Source: FEN-1219 sp964503125 (GTDB lineage: Bacteria > Pseudomonadota > Gammaproteobacteria > Steroidobacterales > Rariloculaceae). Taken from it: a stretch of DNA of 64,000 bases. Numbering within the stretch: the stretch's first letter is position 1; every line of letters starts with the position of its first letter. The DNA is taken from NCBI GenBank assembly GCA_964503125.1, contig CAZCZE010000009.1:62001-126000 (forward strand), in the 5' to 3' direction. The position numbers and the translations under genes are program-made. This document shows positions 1 through 8,589 of the stretch, in pieces. A model generated the notes under the pieces. The model was given only the letters and a program-made list of their open reading frames with translations, was not told the DNA's origin and did not search any database.

Positions 1-2
1 CG

Positions 3-467
3 AACGACCACCTGAACATGGCCGACGTCTGCGTGGTCTGGAGCGACACGGCGTTCAGCCCGCACCTGCGCAAGCTCGATTTCTGGAACGGCATCTTCAC
101 GTGCAACGTGCGGACGCGCGACAGCGTGGCCTGGGCGAGCTTCAAGATGAACCAGCTCGCGAACAATCACTTGATCTCCGAGGACCCGTACATCCGCGAG
201 CGTGCCGCGGAGATTCGCGTCGGCGACCAGGTCCGCGTCAAGGGCTGGCTCGCGCGCTACGGCGCCGTGGGCGGCAGCCTGCGCGGCACGAGCACGACGC
301 GCGACGACACGGGCAACGGCGCCTGCGAGACCATCTACGTCCGCGAGCTCGAGATCGTGCGGCCGGGCTTCAACCCCTGGCGGCTCGGCATGTACGTCGC
401 GTTCGCCGTGCTCGTCGCGGCGCTTGCGATCCACTTCGCGCTGCCGTATCGCCCTTATCGCGACTGA
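3..467 (+). CDS. C-terminal part of a membrane-anchored conserved protein (partial)
   Basis: The reading frame is open from the first base of the window, so the gene begins upstream; the first ATG inside (position 18) follows in-frame codons and is probably not the start. The visible 155 residues are a soluble region with a short OB-like stretch (GDQVRVKGWLARY) followed by a hydrophobic segment of about 19 residues near the end and a short basic/aromatic tail, suggesting a single C-terminal membrane anchor. I recall similar hypothetical proteins in gammaproteobacteria but know no function. Its last 13 bases overlap the end of the convergent acetyltransferase gene. Confidence 0.6.
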   Translation, partial: NDHLNMADVCVVWSDTAFSPHLRKLDFWNGIFTCNVRTRDSVAWASFKMNQLANNHLISEDPYIRERAAEIRVGDQVRVKGWLARYGAVGGSLRGTSTTRDDTGNGACETIYVRELEIVRPGFNPWRLGMYVAFAVLVAALAIHFALPYRPYRD

Positions 468-925
468 GCGGCCTGTGTCCTGACCAGTGTCGCGGGCGCG
501 CTGCGCTCATAGCGCAACTCCCCGCCATCCGTCGCGCCCACGAGCTGCCAGCCGGCCGACTCGTAGAACGTTTGGGCGCGCGTTTTCGGCTCGGTCGTCA
601 GCCACAGGCGCTCCAGCCCTTGCGCCCATAGCCAATCGACCATCGTGTCGTGAAGTGCTCGCCCATGGCCCCTGCGCTCGTGATCCGGGTGAACGAATAG
701 CGCCCAAATGTTTCCATTCGTCGCGTTGCCGATCGCGAACGCAACCACTTCGCCGGCCGATTCGCTGACCCAGCCACGTCCCGTCCGCTCGATAGCATTG
801 CGAACGTCGTCGTCGCTGATCGTGGTCGAGACCAAGCGATTTTCGCGCACAGAGTGCCGCACGCGCTGCATCCCGGCTACGTCGTTGACGGTTGCTTGCC
901 GCAGCACGTCGCGCCCCAACTTCAA
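455..925 (-). CDS. GNAT family N-acetyltransferase
   Basis: 156 residues, the normal size for a single GNAT domain. The acetyl-CoA pyrophosphate-binding motif A is visible at residues 77-92 (FVHPDHERRGHGRALH, matching the R/Q-x-x-G-x-G/A pattern), followed by the family's usual C-terminal half with YESAGW near residue 121. The family transfers acetyl groups from acetyl-CoA to a primary amine; the substrate cannot be read from the sequence. It is convergent with the preceding gene (13-base overlap), and its start codon lies just upstream, on the opposite side, of the stop of the MBL-fold gene, so the two are nearly adjacent on the minus strand and could be co-transcribed. Confidence 0.85.
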   Translation of the reverse strand: MKLGRDVLRQATVNDVAGMQRVRHSVRENRLVSTTISDDDVRNAIERTGRGWVSESAGEVVAFAIGNATNGNIWALFVHPDHERRGHGRALHDTMVDWLWAQGLERLWLTTEPKTRAQTFYESAGWQLVGATDGGELRYERSAPATLVRTQAAQSR

Positions 926-1848
926 CTCCCGAGGCTCGCGTAGACGGCGTCGATGAAGTCATCGCCCGTCCATTCGGGATTGCGGCCGAAGCGCGAGTCG
1001 TAGTCGAGCGTCGGCTTCGCGGCCTTGATCGCGGCGAGCGACTGGCCGCGGTCTTTCATCGTCGCGATTCGGTCGCGAATGATCGTGACCATGTCGCGAT
1101 AGCGCACGAGATCGGCCTCGTCGCAGATGCGTCCACGCCCCGGCACGATGCGCGTGCCGCCCTCGGCGAGCGTGTCGGTGATCGCGAGATCGATGAAATA
1201 GTTGAGCGCGTCGAGCACGCCTTGGATCGACCCGCCGTTGTCGAGGTCGATGAGGGGGTAGCCGTCGAGCCGGAAGATATCGCCCGTGACGAGCACATCG
1301 GAGCGGCGGAAGTGCACGGCCACGTTCGTGTCGTCGATGGCGTTCGGCTGGTAGATGACCTCGACGGGCTCGTCGTTGAAGTAGAAGTCGATGCGCGGGA
1401 CGTAGAACGTCTCGGTCGGCTGCGCCGCGACGGGCACGTCGCTCGAGGCGAGGCGCAGCAGCGCGGCCTCGTGCGCGACGATCGCGGCGCCGACGTCGAC
1501 GCCGCCGACGACCGTCGCGTTGCCGCCCGTGAACGTGGCGCCCGCGCGGCGCAAGAGCTCGTTGCCGCCGATGCGCTCGGGGTCGACACCTGTGTTGATG
1601 ATGTAGCGCAACGCCGAATTCGACGTCTTACGGATCTCGGCAAGCAGCTGCTCGCTCGCGGCGGCCGCGCCGGAGTCGACGACCATGACGCCGCTCGAGC
1701 CCAGGGACATGGCCACGTTGCCGCCCGCGCCCGTGATCAGGTAGACCTTGCCCGCGACGTGCGTCGTGCGCAGCTCGGCCGCCGCGGGCGCGGCGCCGAG
1801 GATTGCGGCCGCTAGACCTACGGCCAGCGTGAGACCGCGCTGCGTCAT
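922..1848 (-). CDS. Periplasmic metallo-beta-lactamase-fold protein with degenerate metal site
   Basis: 308 residues with a signal peptide (about residues 1-24, ending AAA-E). The overall pattern is that of MBL-fold hydrolases of the SoxH/CphA-like periplasmic group: VMVVDSG near 55-60, RYIINT, IGGNELL, a TGDIF-YPLIDLDNGGSI block near 188-207 and IVPG-RG near 234-239. However, the HxHxDH metal motif is replaced by GVDPER (86-91 region), the second-shell PAHTDGD-like segment reads PNAIDDTN, and PGHG reads PGRG. All expected histidine ligands are therefore missing, so I infer a non-catalytic or metal-free pseudoenzyme. The start ATG overlaps the stop of the upstream gene (ATGA), indicating translational coupling. 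Confidence 0.8.
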   Translation of the reverse strand: MTQRGLTLAVGLAAAILGAAPAAAELRTTHVAGKVYLITGAGGNVAMSLGSSGVMVVDSGAAAASEQLLAEIRKTSNSALRYIINTGVDPERIGGNELLRRAGATFTGGNATVVGGVDVGAAIVAHEAALLRLASSDVPVAAQPTETFYVPRIDFYFNDEPVEVIYQPNAIDDTNVAVHFRRSDVLVTGDIFRLDGYPLIDLDNGGSIQGVLDALNYFIDLAITDTLAEGGTRIVPGRGRICDEADLVRYRDMVTIIRDRIATMKDRGQSLAAIKAAKPTLDYDSRFGRNPEWTGDDFIDAVYASLGS

Positions 1849-2702
1849 TGGCCGGCCTCCGCTTCGATGAGCCGCCGCAAGCGGTCGCGGTATTCGGGGT
1901 ACATCGTTGGCGCGCCGCCGAGCGCGGCTTCGGCCGGGATGCCGTGGTTCTTCTGGAACTGCGTGAGGAACGGGTTCTCGCCCAAGTGGTGGTGCGGCAC
2001 GACGCCCTGCGGCCGGTCGATCTCGACGGCGCCGCGGCACGGATACGGCCGGATCACTTGGTTGGTGTCGAGCACGAAGTGCCGCGTGTGGATGTACGGC
2101 TCGTCGAGCGAGTGCGGGTCGTTCAAGATGCTGATGAACGTGAGGTAGTCGCCGTGGCGCGTCAAGAACTCGAGCAGCTCGGCCTCGTCGCTGTGCTCGA
2201 TGCCGTTGCGGCGCGTGCGCGATTCCTTGATGTGCGTGGTGCGGATCTCGAGCGCGTTGCCGACCCAGCGCCCCGTCGAGAAGCCTTGCCAGGAGTGCAG
2301 CGCATCGGGGCTCGGGTGCGGGCGGCCATCCATCCACACCGTGCGAAAGCGGTTCCACGACTCGTGCAGGATGTTCCAAGCGACGACCTGCTGACTCTGC
2401 GGCTCGACCTCTTTCCAGATGCGGATGTTCGAGTGCATCGCGCCGTAGTTCGCGGGGTGCGCGCCGCACTGGTGCTCGGGCACCGTGAGCAGCGATGCGT
2501 CCCAGCCCATGCCGCGCTGGCGCGCCGCGGTGTTGATCGGCAACCCCGTGAAGTCGCCGATCTCGGGGCCGGGCCCGCGCTCGGGTTGATCCTCGTGGAC
2601 GCGGTTGGCCCATTCGCCGGCGAGATCGACCTCCGCATGCGCCGCGAGCGGCGCCAGCACGAAGGGCAACGCGAGCGCGAGTGCGACTTTGACGGTGCGC
2701 AT
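1845..2702 (-). CDS. Exported conserved protein of unknown function
   Basis: 285 residues beginning with a clear signal peptide (MRTVKVALALALP..., probable cleavage after AHA at residue 23). The ATG at 2702 was preferred over the upstream in-frame ATG because it places the signal peptide at the N-terminus. The mature part is rich in His, Trp and Arg with recognisable family blocks (LAGEW at the start of the mature chain, DGRPHPSPDALHSWQGFSTGRW, TTHIKE). I recall it as a hypothetical family found in steroid- and aromatic-degrading proteobacteria. It is coupled by ATGA to the following MBL-fold gene, so the two products probably act together in the periplasm. Function unknown. Confidence 0.75.
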   Translation of the reverse strand: MRTVKVALALALPFVLAPLAAHAEVDLAGEWANRVHEDQPERGPGPEIGDFTGLPINTAARQRGMGWDASLLTVPEHQCGAHPANYGAMHSNIRIWKEVEPQSQQVVAWNILHESWNRFRTVWMDGRPHPSPDALHSWQGFSTGRWVGNALEIRTTHIKESRTRRNGIEHSDEAELLEFLTRHGDYLTFISILNDPHSLDEPYIHTRHFVLDTNQVIRPYPCRGAVEIDRPQGVVPHHHLGENPFLTQFQKNHGIPAEAALGGAPTMYPEYRDRLRRLIEAEAGQ

Positions 2703-2773
2703 GAGCGACGGTCCCCCCGAGACCAATGGCGCATGGTTTCGGCAAACGCCGCGGGCTGTCAAGGCGGCCGGCG

Positions 2774-3472
2774 CTAGCCCATGTCGAACAGCAGTAGCTC
2801 GCTGTCTGCGGTCGCGCGGATCGCCACGGTTTCCTCGTAGGCAATGGCCGCGCCGTCGCCGGCCGCGAGCGCTTCGCCGTTGACCGTGACGGCGCCGCTT
2901 GCGACCTGCACCCAGCCCTTGCGGGTGCGCTCGGTCGTGTGCGTCGCCTCTTCATCCGCTGCGAGCAGCGCGGAGTAGAGGTCCGCGTCCCGGTGGATCA
3001 CGACCGAGCCGTCGCGGCCGTCGCGCGAGGCGACGAGCTTGAGCCGGCCGCGTTTCGCGTCGTCGTCGAAGTGCTTCTCCTCGTAGCCCGGCGCGAGCCC
3101 GCGCCGGTCGGGGATGATCCAGATCTGAAAGAAGTGCACGAGCTCGGTTGGCGAGTGGTTGAACTCGCTGTGCTGCACGCCCGTGCCCGCCGTCATGCGC
3201 TGCACGTCGCCGCGCCGGATCACGGAGCCGTGTCCTAAGCTGTCGCGGTGCGCGAGCGCGCCCGTGAGCACGTAGGAAACGATCTCCATGTCGCGATGGC
3301 CGTGCGTGCCGAAGCCCTGGCCGGGCTGCACGCGGTCCTCGTTGATGACGCGCAGCGGCCCGTAACCCATGAAGCGCGGGTCGTGATAGTCGGCGAACGA
3401 GAACGTGTGGCGGCTGTCGAGCCAACCCAGGTTCGCGCGGCCGCGGTCGTCGGCGCGGCGGACGAGTAGCAT
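2774..3472 (-). CDS. Pirin family protein (YhhW-like quercetinase fold)
   Basis: 232 residues, full length for a bacterial pirin with two cupin domains. The N-terminal cupin keeps the metal ligands: H57 and H59 in FGTHGHRDME, H101 and E103 in GVQHSEFN. The phrases LDSRHTFSFADYHDP and EDRVQPGQGFGTHGHRDME are highly typical of pirins. Some members (E. coli YhhW) cleave quercetin; others are transcription cofactors or redox sensors, so the specific role here is unknown. The gene stands alone: 71 bases upstream of the start of the exported unknown protein gene and 134 bases downstream of the TonB-dependent receptor, with short GC hairpins between. Confidence 0.92.
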   Translation of the reverse strand: MLLVRRADDRGRANLGWLDSRHTFSFADYHDPRFMGYGPLRVINEDRVQPGQGFGTHGHRDMEIVSYVLTGALAHRDSLGHGSVIRRGDVQRMTAGTGVQHSEFNHSPTELVHFFQIWIIPDRRGLAPGYEEKHFDDDAKRGRLKLVASRDGRDGSVVIHRDADLYSALLAADEEATHTTERTRKGWVQVASGAVTVNGEALAAGDGAAIAYEETVAIRATADSELLLFDMG

Positions 3473-3606
3473 CGTGTTTCGGTCGGTCGTGGGCGGGCGG
3501 TCATGGTACCAGCAGCGTCGACCGTTGCGCCGCTCGATTCACGGCAGCGCGGAGCCGCGCCCGGCGGAACCGGGCGGGCTTGGCGCTGGAGCGCTGCGCT
3601 GCGGTG

Positions 3607-5598
3607 TCAGTACCGGTACGAGTAGCTCGCGTGCAGCGAGCGCGGCGCGCCGAGATTGCGGTAGGCGTACGCCGCATTGTTGGTGTCGAGCCGGCCGCGG
3701 CCGATCGACGTGGCGTAGTCCTCGTCGAACGCGTTCTCCAAGCGCACCCCGAGCCGATGCCGCCGGTCGTCGTCGAAATAGAAGCCGGCGCCGACGTCGA
3801 TGACCGTGTAGTCGCCGTGATCGACGCGCCCGACGCCGCTGGCCACGAGGTCGTAGACGTCGCCGACTTGCAGTAACGAGACGTTGATGTCGACGGGCGC
3901 CTGCATGGCGGAGTAGGTCCAGCCGAGCTTGATCAGGCTCTCGGGGATGTCCTGCACCTGGGTGCTCGTGCCTGCGAACTTCGCGTCGGTATCGGTGTAG
4001 TCGAACGACACGCTGTTGCGCTCGTTGAGCGCGGCGTTGAGCACGAGCTCCCAGCCCTCCGATTCGACGGTCTGGTCGAAGTTCTCGAAGCGCCCGTCGG
4101 GGAAGGCCGGGTTATTGAAGTCGATGCCGATGAGGTTCTCGATGTCGCGCGTGAAGTAGACGATCTGCCACTGCAAAGCCGTCTCGCCGCCGCTGCGGCC
4201 GCCGAAGCCGACTTCGAGGTTCGTGCCTTCCTCGGGCTCGAGATCGGGATTGCCCACCTCGCAGCAGTCGCGCAAGTAAAGCTCTTCGGCGTCGGGCAGC
4301 CGGAACGAGGTGCCGACCTGGCCGCGCAGGAACAGCCGGTCGTTCAAGTCGTGCTCGCCGCTGAAGTTCCAGACGGTCTTGTCCGCCTCGCCGCTCAGCG
4401 TGTTGTAGCGAGCGCCGAAGGCGAGGCGCGTGTTCTTAAGCTGGCTCTCCGAAGTGCGAATCTGCGCGTAGACCGCTTGCACGGTCTCGGTTTTGTCCTC
4501 GATGAGCCAGATATCGTCCTCGCCCCAGAAGCGCTGGTAGTCGTAGCCGACGGCGAGCTCGACGGAGCTCATGGGGCGGAACTCGGCGACGGCCGTGACG
4601 CCGTAATCCTCGAAGCCCCAGAACAAGTGGTCGCTGACCACGGATTGCGTGCCCGTCAAGACGCCGCCGGGCCCGATGTCGTTGTAGATCTCGGTGAATT
4701 CGGTATCCCAGTCGTGCCAGTACGCTTTGACGTACAGGTCGACGGTGTCGCTCGCCGCAAGGTCCCACTTCGCGGTGATCCAATCGTCGACGCGCTCGTT
4801 CTTGCTGACGGCCGCCCAATAGGGCCGCGCGAAATCGAGATCGTTGTCCGTGCGTTGGTAGGCCAGCGTCAAGCGCGAGCGGTCCGTGAAGTCGTAGGCG
4901 TACTTGGCGCCGAACGTGAGGTTCTCGTAGCCGCGGTCGCGATCGGTACCGCTCGGCTGGTACCCCGAGTCGTCGAACGGCTGAAAGCCATCGGACTCGT
5001 CGTTCGACACGAACAGCACGATCTGATGCTCGCCGATCCCCGTGCGGTAGTCGGCGCTCACGTGCGAGCCGTTGTTGTCGTCGAAGCCGATGCCGATGCT
5101 GCCCGCGGTCTCGCCGCTGAACCCTTTGGTCACCACGTTGACGACGCCGGCCGTCGACTGCGTGCCGTAGAAGATGCCCTGACCGCCGTAGAGCACCTCG
5201 ACGCGCTCGATCATGTTGGCCGGAATGGTGTCGAGCGGCGACGTGGTGTTGTAGAGCCGGTTGGCCGTCCGGACGCCGTCGACGAGCCAGAGCACGTCTT
5301 CGCAGCGCGACCCCTGCAACGAGCAATTCACGTAATCGAACGGGCCGTTCTTCGGCGCGACGTAAAAGCCCGGCACCCGCATTTGCAGGGCCTGGCCGAG
5401 GTCGTGGAAGCCGCCGAGCGTAAGCTCGTCGGCCGTCAGCGTCTCGAGCCGATTGCCGAACGCGGCGAGCTGTTGCGGCGTGGTTTCTTCGAGACGTTGG
5501 CCGACGACGAACAGCTCTTCGGGCGTGTCGTTCTGCGCGAGGGCGGGCGATACGGCTGCGGTGACTGCGAGCGAGACGAGCGTCTTTCGGAGCGTCAT
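3607..5598 (-). CDS. TonB-dependent outer-membrane receptor
   Basis: 663 residues. The signal peptide is MTLRKTLVSLAVTAAVSPALA (written here by position 1-21), followed by a TonB-box-like segment (EELFVVGQRLE, about 25-35), a plug domain with the usual DLGQALQMRVPGFYV and IERVEVLYGGQG blocks, and a beta-barrel ending in an aromatic residue (SYRY). It imports an unidentified ligand across the outer membrane using TonB energy; YGGQGIFYGTQSTAGVVNVVTKG is the standard plug core, which does not define the ligand. The ATG at 5598 was chosen because it starts the signal peptide. No ABC transporter is adjacent. Three GTTAAC copies lie about 100 bases upstream (5698-5725). Confidence 0.9.
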   Translation of the reverse strand: MTLRKTLVSLAVTAAVSPALAQNDTPEELFVVGQRLEETTPQQLAAFGNRLETLTADELTLGGFHDLGQALQMRVPGFYVAPKNGPFDYVNCSLQGSRCEDVLWLVDGVRTANRLYNTTSPLDTIPANMIERVEVLYGGQGIFYGTQSTAGVVNVVTKGFSGETAGSIGIGFDDNNGSHVSADYRTGIGEHQIVLFVSNDESDGFQPFDDSGYQPSGTDRDRGYENLTFGAKYAYDFTDRSRLTLAYQRTDNDLDFARPYWAAVSKNERVDDWITAKWDLAASDTVDLYVKAYWHDWDTEFTEIYNDIGPGGVLTGTQSVVSDHLFWGFEDYGVTAVAEFRPMSSVELAVGYDYQRFWGEDDIWLIEDKTETVQAVYAQIRTSESQLKNTRLAFGARYNTLSGEADKTVWNFSGEHDLNDRLFLRGQVGTSFRLPDAEELYLRDCCEVGNPDLEPEEGTNLEVGFGGRSGGETALQWQIVYFTRDIENLIGIDFNNPAFPDGRFENFDQTVESEGWELVLNAALNERNSVSFDYTDTDAKFAGTSTQVQDIPESLIKLGWTYSAMQAPVDINVSLLQVGDVYDLVASGVGRVDHGDYTVIDVGAGFYFDDDRRHRLGVRLENAFDEDYATSIGRGRLDTNNAAYAYRNLGAPRSLHASYSYRY

Positions 5599-5697
5599 GC
5601 TGGGGGGTACTCTGGCGTTGGTGTTGTTGAAACGCAGCACGATCGGCACGAGCCGGTCGAGCACGCGCAGGCTACCGACGAGGGGGTCGCACGAGTA

Positions 5698-5725
5698 GTT
5701 AACTACAGTTCGTTAACGGTTAACG
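5698..5725. promoter_or_regulatory. Heptad direct repeat, candidate operator of the receptor gene
   Basis: GTTAAC occurs at 5698-5703, 5712-5717 and 5719-5724, and the unit between the first two (5705-5711, ACAGTTC) retains GTT in a shifted position, so the block reads as four 7-base units. It is strikingly AT-rich for this genome and sits in the 210-base divergent region between the receptor gene and the DOMON-like gene. Regulator unknown. Confidence 0.45.
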
Positions 5726-5808
5726 AGGGGGACGAAACCCACTTCGTCGTCGCCGCGATGGGCCGGCGGCCGTGGGGCGGCTATAGTGGCGGCGCCTAAC
5801 CCCGGCGA

Positions 5809-6366
5809 GTGCCCGTGACCGAGACCGCGCTCATCCCCCACCCGCAGGCGCTGCCCGCCGTGCGGTTCGAGCTTCGCGCCGCCGCCGAGGTCGTGCTGCC
5901 CGGCCCGATCCTTGCGCTGCGCTATCGTTTGCGCGGCCCTCTCGGCGAGCTCGCGATTCCGCCGCCCGCGCCGGCACGGCATGCCGACGGGCTCTGGGAA
6001 CGCACCTGCTTCGAGGCGTTCGTGGCCCCGTCGGCGGGCGAGGACTACCTCGAGCTCAATTTCTCGCCGTCGACCGAGTGGGCGGCGTACGCCTTCGAGC
6101 GCTATCGGCACGGCATGCGGCCGTTGACGCTCGCGCGGCCTCCCGTGGTCACGGTCGCCGGCGAGACCAACGAGCTCCGTGTGACGGCGAGCGTGGATCT
6201 CGCAGGCGTCGCCGCGGCACGCTGGCCGTGGCGCGTGGCCCTCTGCGCCGTCGTGGCGGATGCCGCGGGCGGCCGGAGCTATTGGGCGTTGCGGCACTTA
6301 AGGCCTAAGCCCGATTTCCACGACGCCGCGGGGTTCGCGTTGGCGCTCGACGGGAGGGCTCGATGA
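5809..6366 (+). CDS. DOMON-like domain protein
   Basis: 185 residues, starting at GTG 5809 (a second GTG at 5815 is possible). The protein shows the pattern of DOMON-like/CBM9-related beta-sandwich proteins: WERTCFEAFVAP, YLELNFSPSTEWAAYAFERYR, WALRHLRPKPDFHDAAGF. These domains usually bind sugars or haem; no enzyme motif is seen and there is no signal peptide. A TATAGT element at 5782-5787 may be the -10 box. The stop overlaps the start of the downstream NamZ-like gene (ATGA), so the two are co-translated. Confidence 0.8.
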   Translation: MPVTETALIPHPQALPAVRFELRAAAEVVLPGPILALRYRLRGPLGELAIPPPAPARHADGLWERTCFEAFVAPSAGEDYLELNFSPSTEWAAYAFERYRHGMRPLTLARPPVVTVAGETNELRVTASVDLAGVAAARWPWRVALCAVVADAAGGRSYWALRHLRPKPDFHDAAGFALALDGRAR

Positions 6367-7565
6367 ATTTCGGTTTGGATCGCTTGCTCAAGTCGCGCGC
6401 GCTGCGCAAAGGGTTGCGCGGCAAACGCGTCGCGCTGCTGGCGCACCCCGCGTCGGTCACACGCGATCTCACGCACGCGCTCGACGCCTTGGCCGCGTTG
6501 CGCGACGTCGAGCTCACGGCCGCGTTCGGGCCGCAGCACGGTTTGCGCGGCGACAAGCAGGACAACATGGTCGAGTCCGCGGATTCCCTCGATCCTAAGC
6601 ACGGCATCCCCGTGTTCAGCCTCTACAGCGCCGTGCGCCGGCCGACGGCCGCGATGATGAGCACGTTCGACGTGCTGCTCGTCGACCTCCAGGACGTCGG
6701 CTGCCGCATCTACACGTTCATCACGACGTTGCGCTATGTGCTCGAGGAAGCGGCGCTGCACGGCAAGTCGGTATGGATTCTCGATCGGCCGAATCCCGTC
6801 GGCCGGCCCGTCGAAGGCTTGCGGCTGCGGCCGGGCTGGGAGAGCTTCGTCGGCGCGGGCCCCCTGCCGATGCGCCACGGTCTCACGATGGGCGAGCTCG
6901 CACGCTGGTTCGTCGCGACGCTGACTCTCAAAGTCGATTGCCAGGTCGTGAAGATGCTGGGCTGGAGGCCCGACGGCGGGCCGGGCTACGGCTGGCCGCT
7001 CGGCGAGCGAAGTTGGATCAACCCGAGCCCGAACGTGCCGATGTTGACGTCGGCACGCTGCTATCCGGGCACGGTGATGATGGAGGGCACGACGCTGTCC
7101 GAAGGCCGCGGCACGACGCGGCCGTTCGAAATTTTCGGCGCGCCCGACCTCGACGCACGAGCGCTCATCGAGACGATGCACGAGCTCGCGCCGCAGTGGC
7201 TGCGCGGCTGCGCGCTGCGCCCTTGCTGGTTCGAGCCCACGTTTCAGAAGCACGCGGGCGCACTCTGCGCCGGCGTGCAGATCCACGCCGAGAGGCCCTT
7301 GTACGACCACGCCAAGTTCCGGCCGTGGCGGGTCCAGGCGCTCGCATTCAAGGCGCTACGCAAGCTCGCGCCGAAGTACGACCTCTGGCGCGACTTCGCT
7401 TACGAGTACGAGCGCGGCCGGCTCGCAATCGACCTCATCAACGGCAGCGACCTGTTGCGCCGCTGGGTCGACGACCCGCGGAGCTCGCCGAAAGATCTCG
7501 ACGCGCTCGCGCTCGCCGACGAGAAGGCCTGGCAGCGCGAACGCCGGAAGTTCCTGCTCTACTGA
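6363..7565 (+). CDS. DUF1343 / NamZ-like exo-beta-N-acetylmuramidase family protein
   Basis: 400 residues, normal length for the DUF1343 (GH171) family. Family landmarks are present: AFGPQHGLRGD (55-64), LLVDLQDVGCRIYTFITT (105-122), LDRPNPVGR (140-148), WINPSPNVP (218-226) and YPGTVMMEGTTLSEGRGTTRPFE (234-256 region). NamZ enzymes release terminal N-acetylmuramic acid in peptidoglycan recycling. Unlike the exported members I know, no signal peptide is visible (it starts MNFGLDRLLKSR), so it probably works in the cytoplasm on recycled muropeptides, or the call at the level of substrate is wrong. It is ATGA-coupled to the DOMON-like gene. Confidence 0.85.
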   Translation: MNFGLDRLLKSRALRKGLRGKRVALLAHPASVTRDLTHALDALAALRDVELTAAFGPQHGLRGDKQDNMVESADSLDPKHGIPVFSLYSAVRRPTAAMMSTFDVLLVDLQDVGCRIYTFITTLRYVLEEAALHGKSVWILDRPNPVGRPVEGLRLRPGWESFVGAGPLPMRHGLTMGELARWFVATLTLKVDCQVVKMLGWRPDGGPGYGWPLGERSWINPSPNVPMLTSARCYPGTVMMEGTTLSEGRGTTRPFEIFGAPDLDARALIETMHELAPQWLRGCALRPCWFEPTFQKHAGALCAGVQIHAERPLYDHAKFRPWRVQALAFKALRKLAPKYDLWRDFAYEYERGRLAIDLINGSDLLRRWVDDPRSSPKDLDALALADEKAWQRERRKFLLY

Positions 7566-7597
7566 CGCGGGCGTGAGTGTGGTGGTGCTGGCGTCCG

Positions 7598-8524
7598 TCA
7601 ACAAGCCGCCCGCGGATCGTCGCCGCAGGCGTCGTACTCGATTTCCACGGTGGCGTGCGTGATGCGGAAGTGCTGCACGAGCAGCCGCTTGATCTCGCGC
7701 ACGGCGTGGGCGGAGTCCGTGCTCGCGGCGATGCTCGCGTGCAGCGTCACCATCGGCCGTTCCTGGCTGATGGACCACGCGTGGACGTGGTGGACGTCGA
7801 GCACGAACGGTAGCGCGGACTTGAGCTCGTCGCTAAGAGCGCGCGCGTCGACGTCGGGCGGCGAGCCTTCCAAGAGAATGTGGCCGGCGTCGCCGACGAC
7901 GCGCCAGGCCGAGCGGAGGATGATGGCCGCCACGACCATCGAGAGTAGGGGGTCGATCGGCGTCCAGCCCGCGGTGAGGATGACGACGGCCGCGATCACG
8001 GCCGCGACCGAGCCCAAGAGGTCGCCGATCACGTGGAGCACGGCGGCGCGGATGTTGAGGTTGTCCTTGTCGCCGGACCGCAGCACGAAAAAGGCGATGA
8101 CGTTGACGCCGAGGCCTACGACCGCGATCGCGAGCATCGGCACACCGAGGACCTCGACGGGCGAGCCGAGGCGCTGCACGGCCTCGACGACGATCCACGC
8201 GGCGAGCACGAACAGTGTGATACCGTTGACGAACGCCACGAGCACGGCGAAGCGGTCGAAACCGTAAGTGCGGCGCCAGTCGGCCGGCCGGCGCGTGAGC
8301 CTGAAGCCGAGCCAGGCGAGCGCGAGCGTCGCGAAATCCGTGAGCATGTGACCCGCGTCGGCCAGCAGCGCGAGCGAGCCCGCGACGATGCCGCCGACGA
8401 CCTCGGCGACCATGAAGCTGCCGGTGAGCAGCGCCGCGATGCCTACACTGCGCTCGTTGGCCTCGTGGCGGTGAGGCTGAGCGTGGTCGTGGTCTTCGTG
8501 GTGGTGCGCGTGGGAATGCTGCAT
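7598..8524 (-). CDS. Cation diffusion facilitator (CzcD/ZitB-like zinc exporter)
   Basis: 308 residues with six predicted transmembrane segments and a cytoplasmic C-terminal domain. The transport-site motif HxxxD occurs twice, H59-D63 (preceded by D56, in LADAGHMLTD) and H164-D168 (HVIGD), typical of Zn/Cd-type carriers of the CDF family. The N-terminus is a His/Asp/Glu-rich metal-binding leader (residues 2-20). The C-terminus contains DVHHVHAWSIS. It exports Zn2+ or related ions from the cytoplasm by proton antiport. It is convergent with the NamZ-like gene and divergent from the kinase gene, with about 65 bases between starts. Confidence 0.92.
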   Translation of the reverse strand: MQHSHAHHHEDHDHAQPHRHEANERSVGIAALLTGSFMVAEVVGGIVAGSLALLADAGHMLTDFATLALAWLGFRLTRRPADWRRTYGFDRFAVLVAFVNGITLFVLAAWIVVEAVQRLGSPVEVLGVPMLAIAVVGLGVNVIAFFVLRSGDKDNLNIRAAVLHVIGDLLGSVAAVIAAVVILTAGWTPIDPLLSMVVAAIILRSAWRVVGDAGHILLEGSPPDVDARALSDELKSALPFVLDVHHVHAWSISQERPMVTLHASIAASTDSAHAVREIKRLLVQHFRITHATVEIEYDACGDDPRAAC

Positions 8525-8589
8525 GGCTATCCGGCTTGCGGCCGAATACTAGCACGCGCGATTTGACCGGCCCGCCGTCCGCGCCGATC

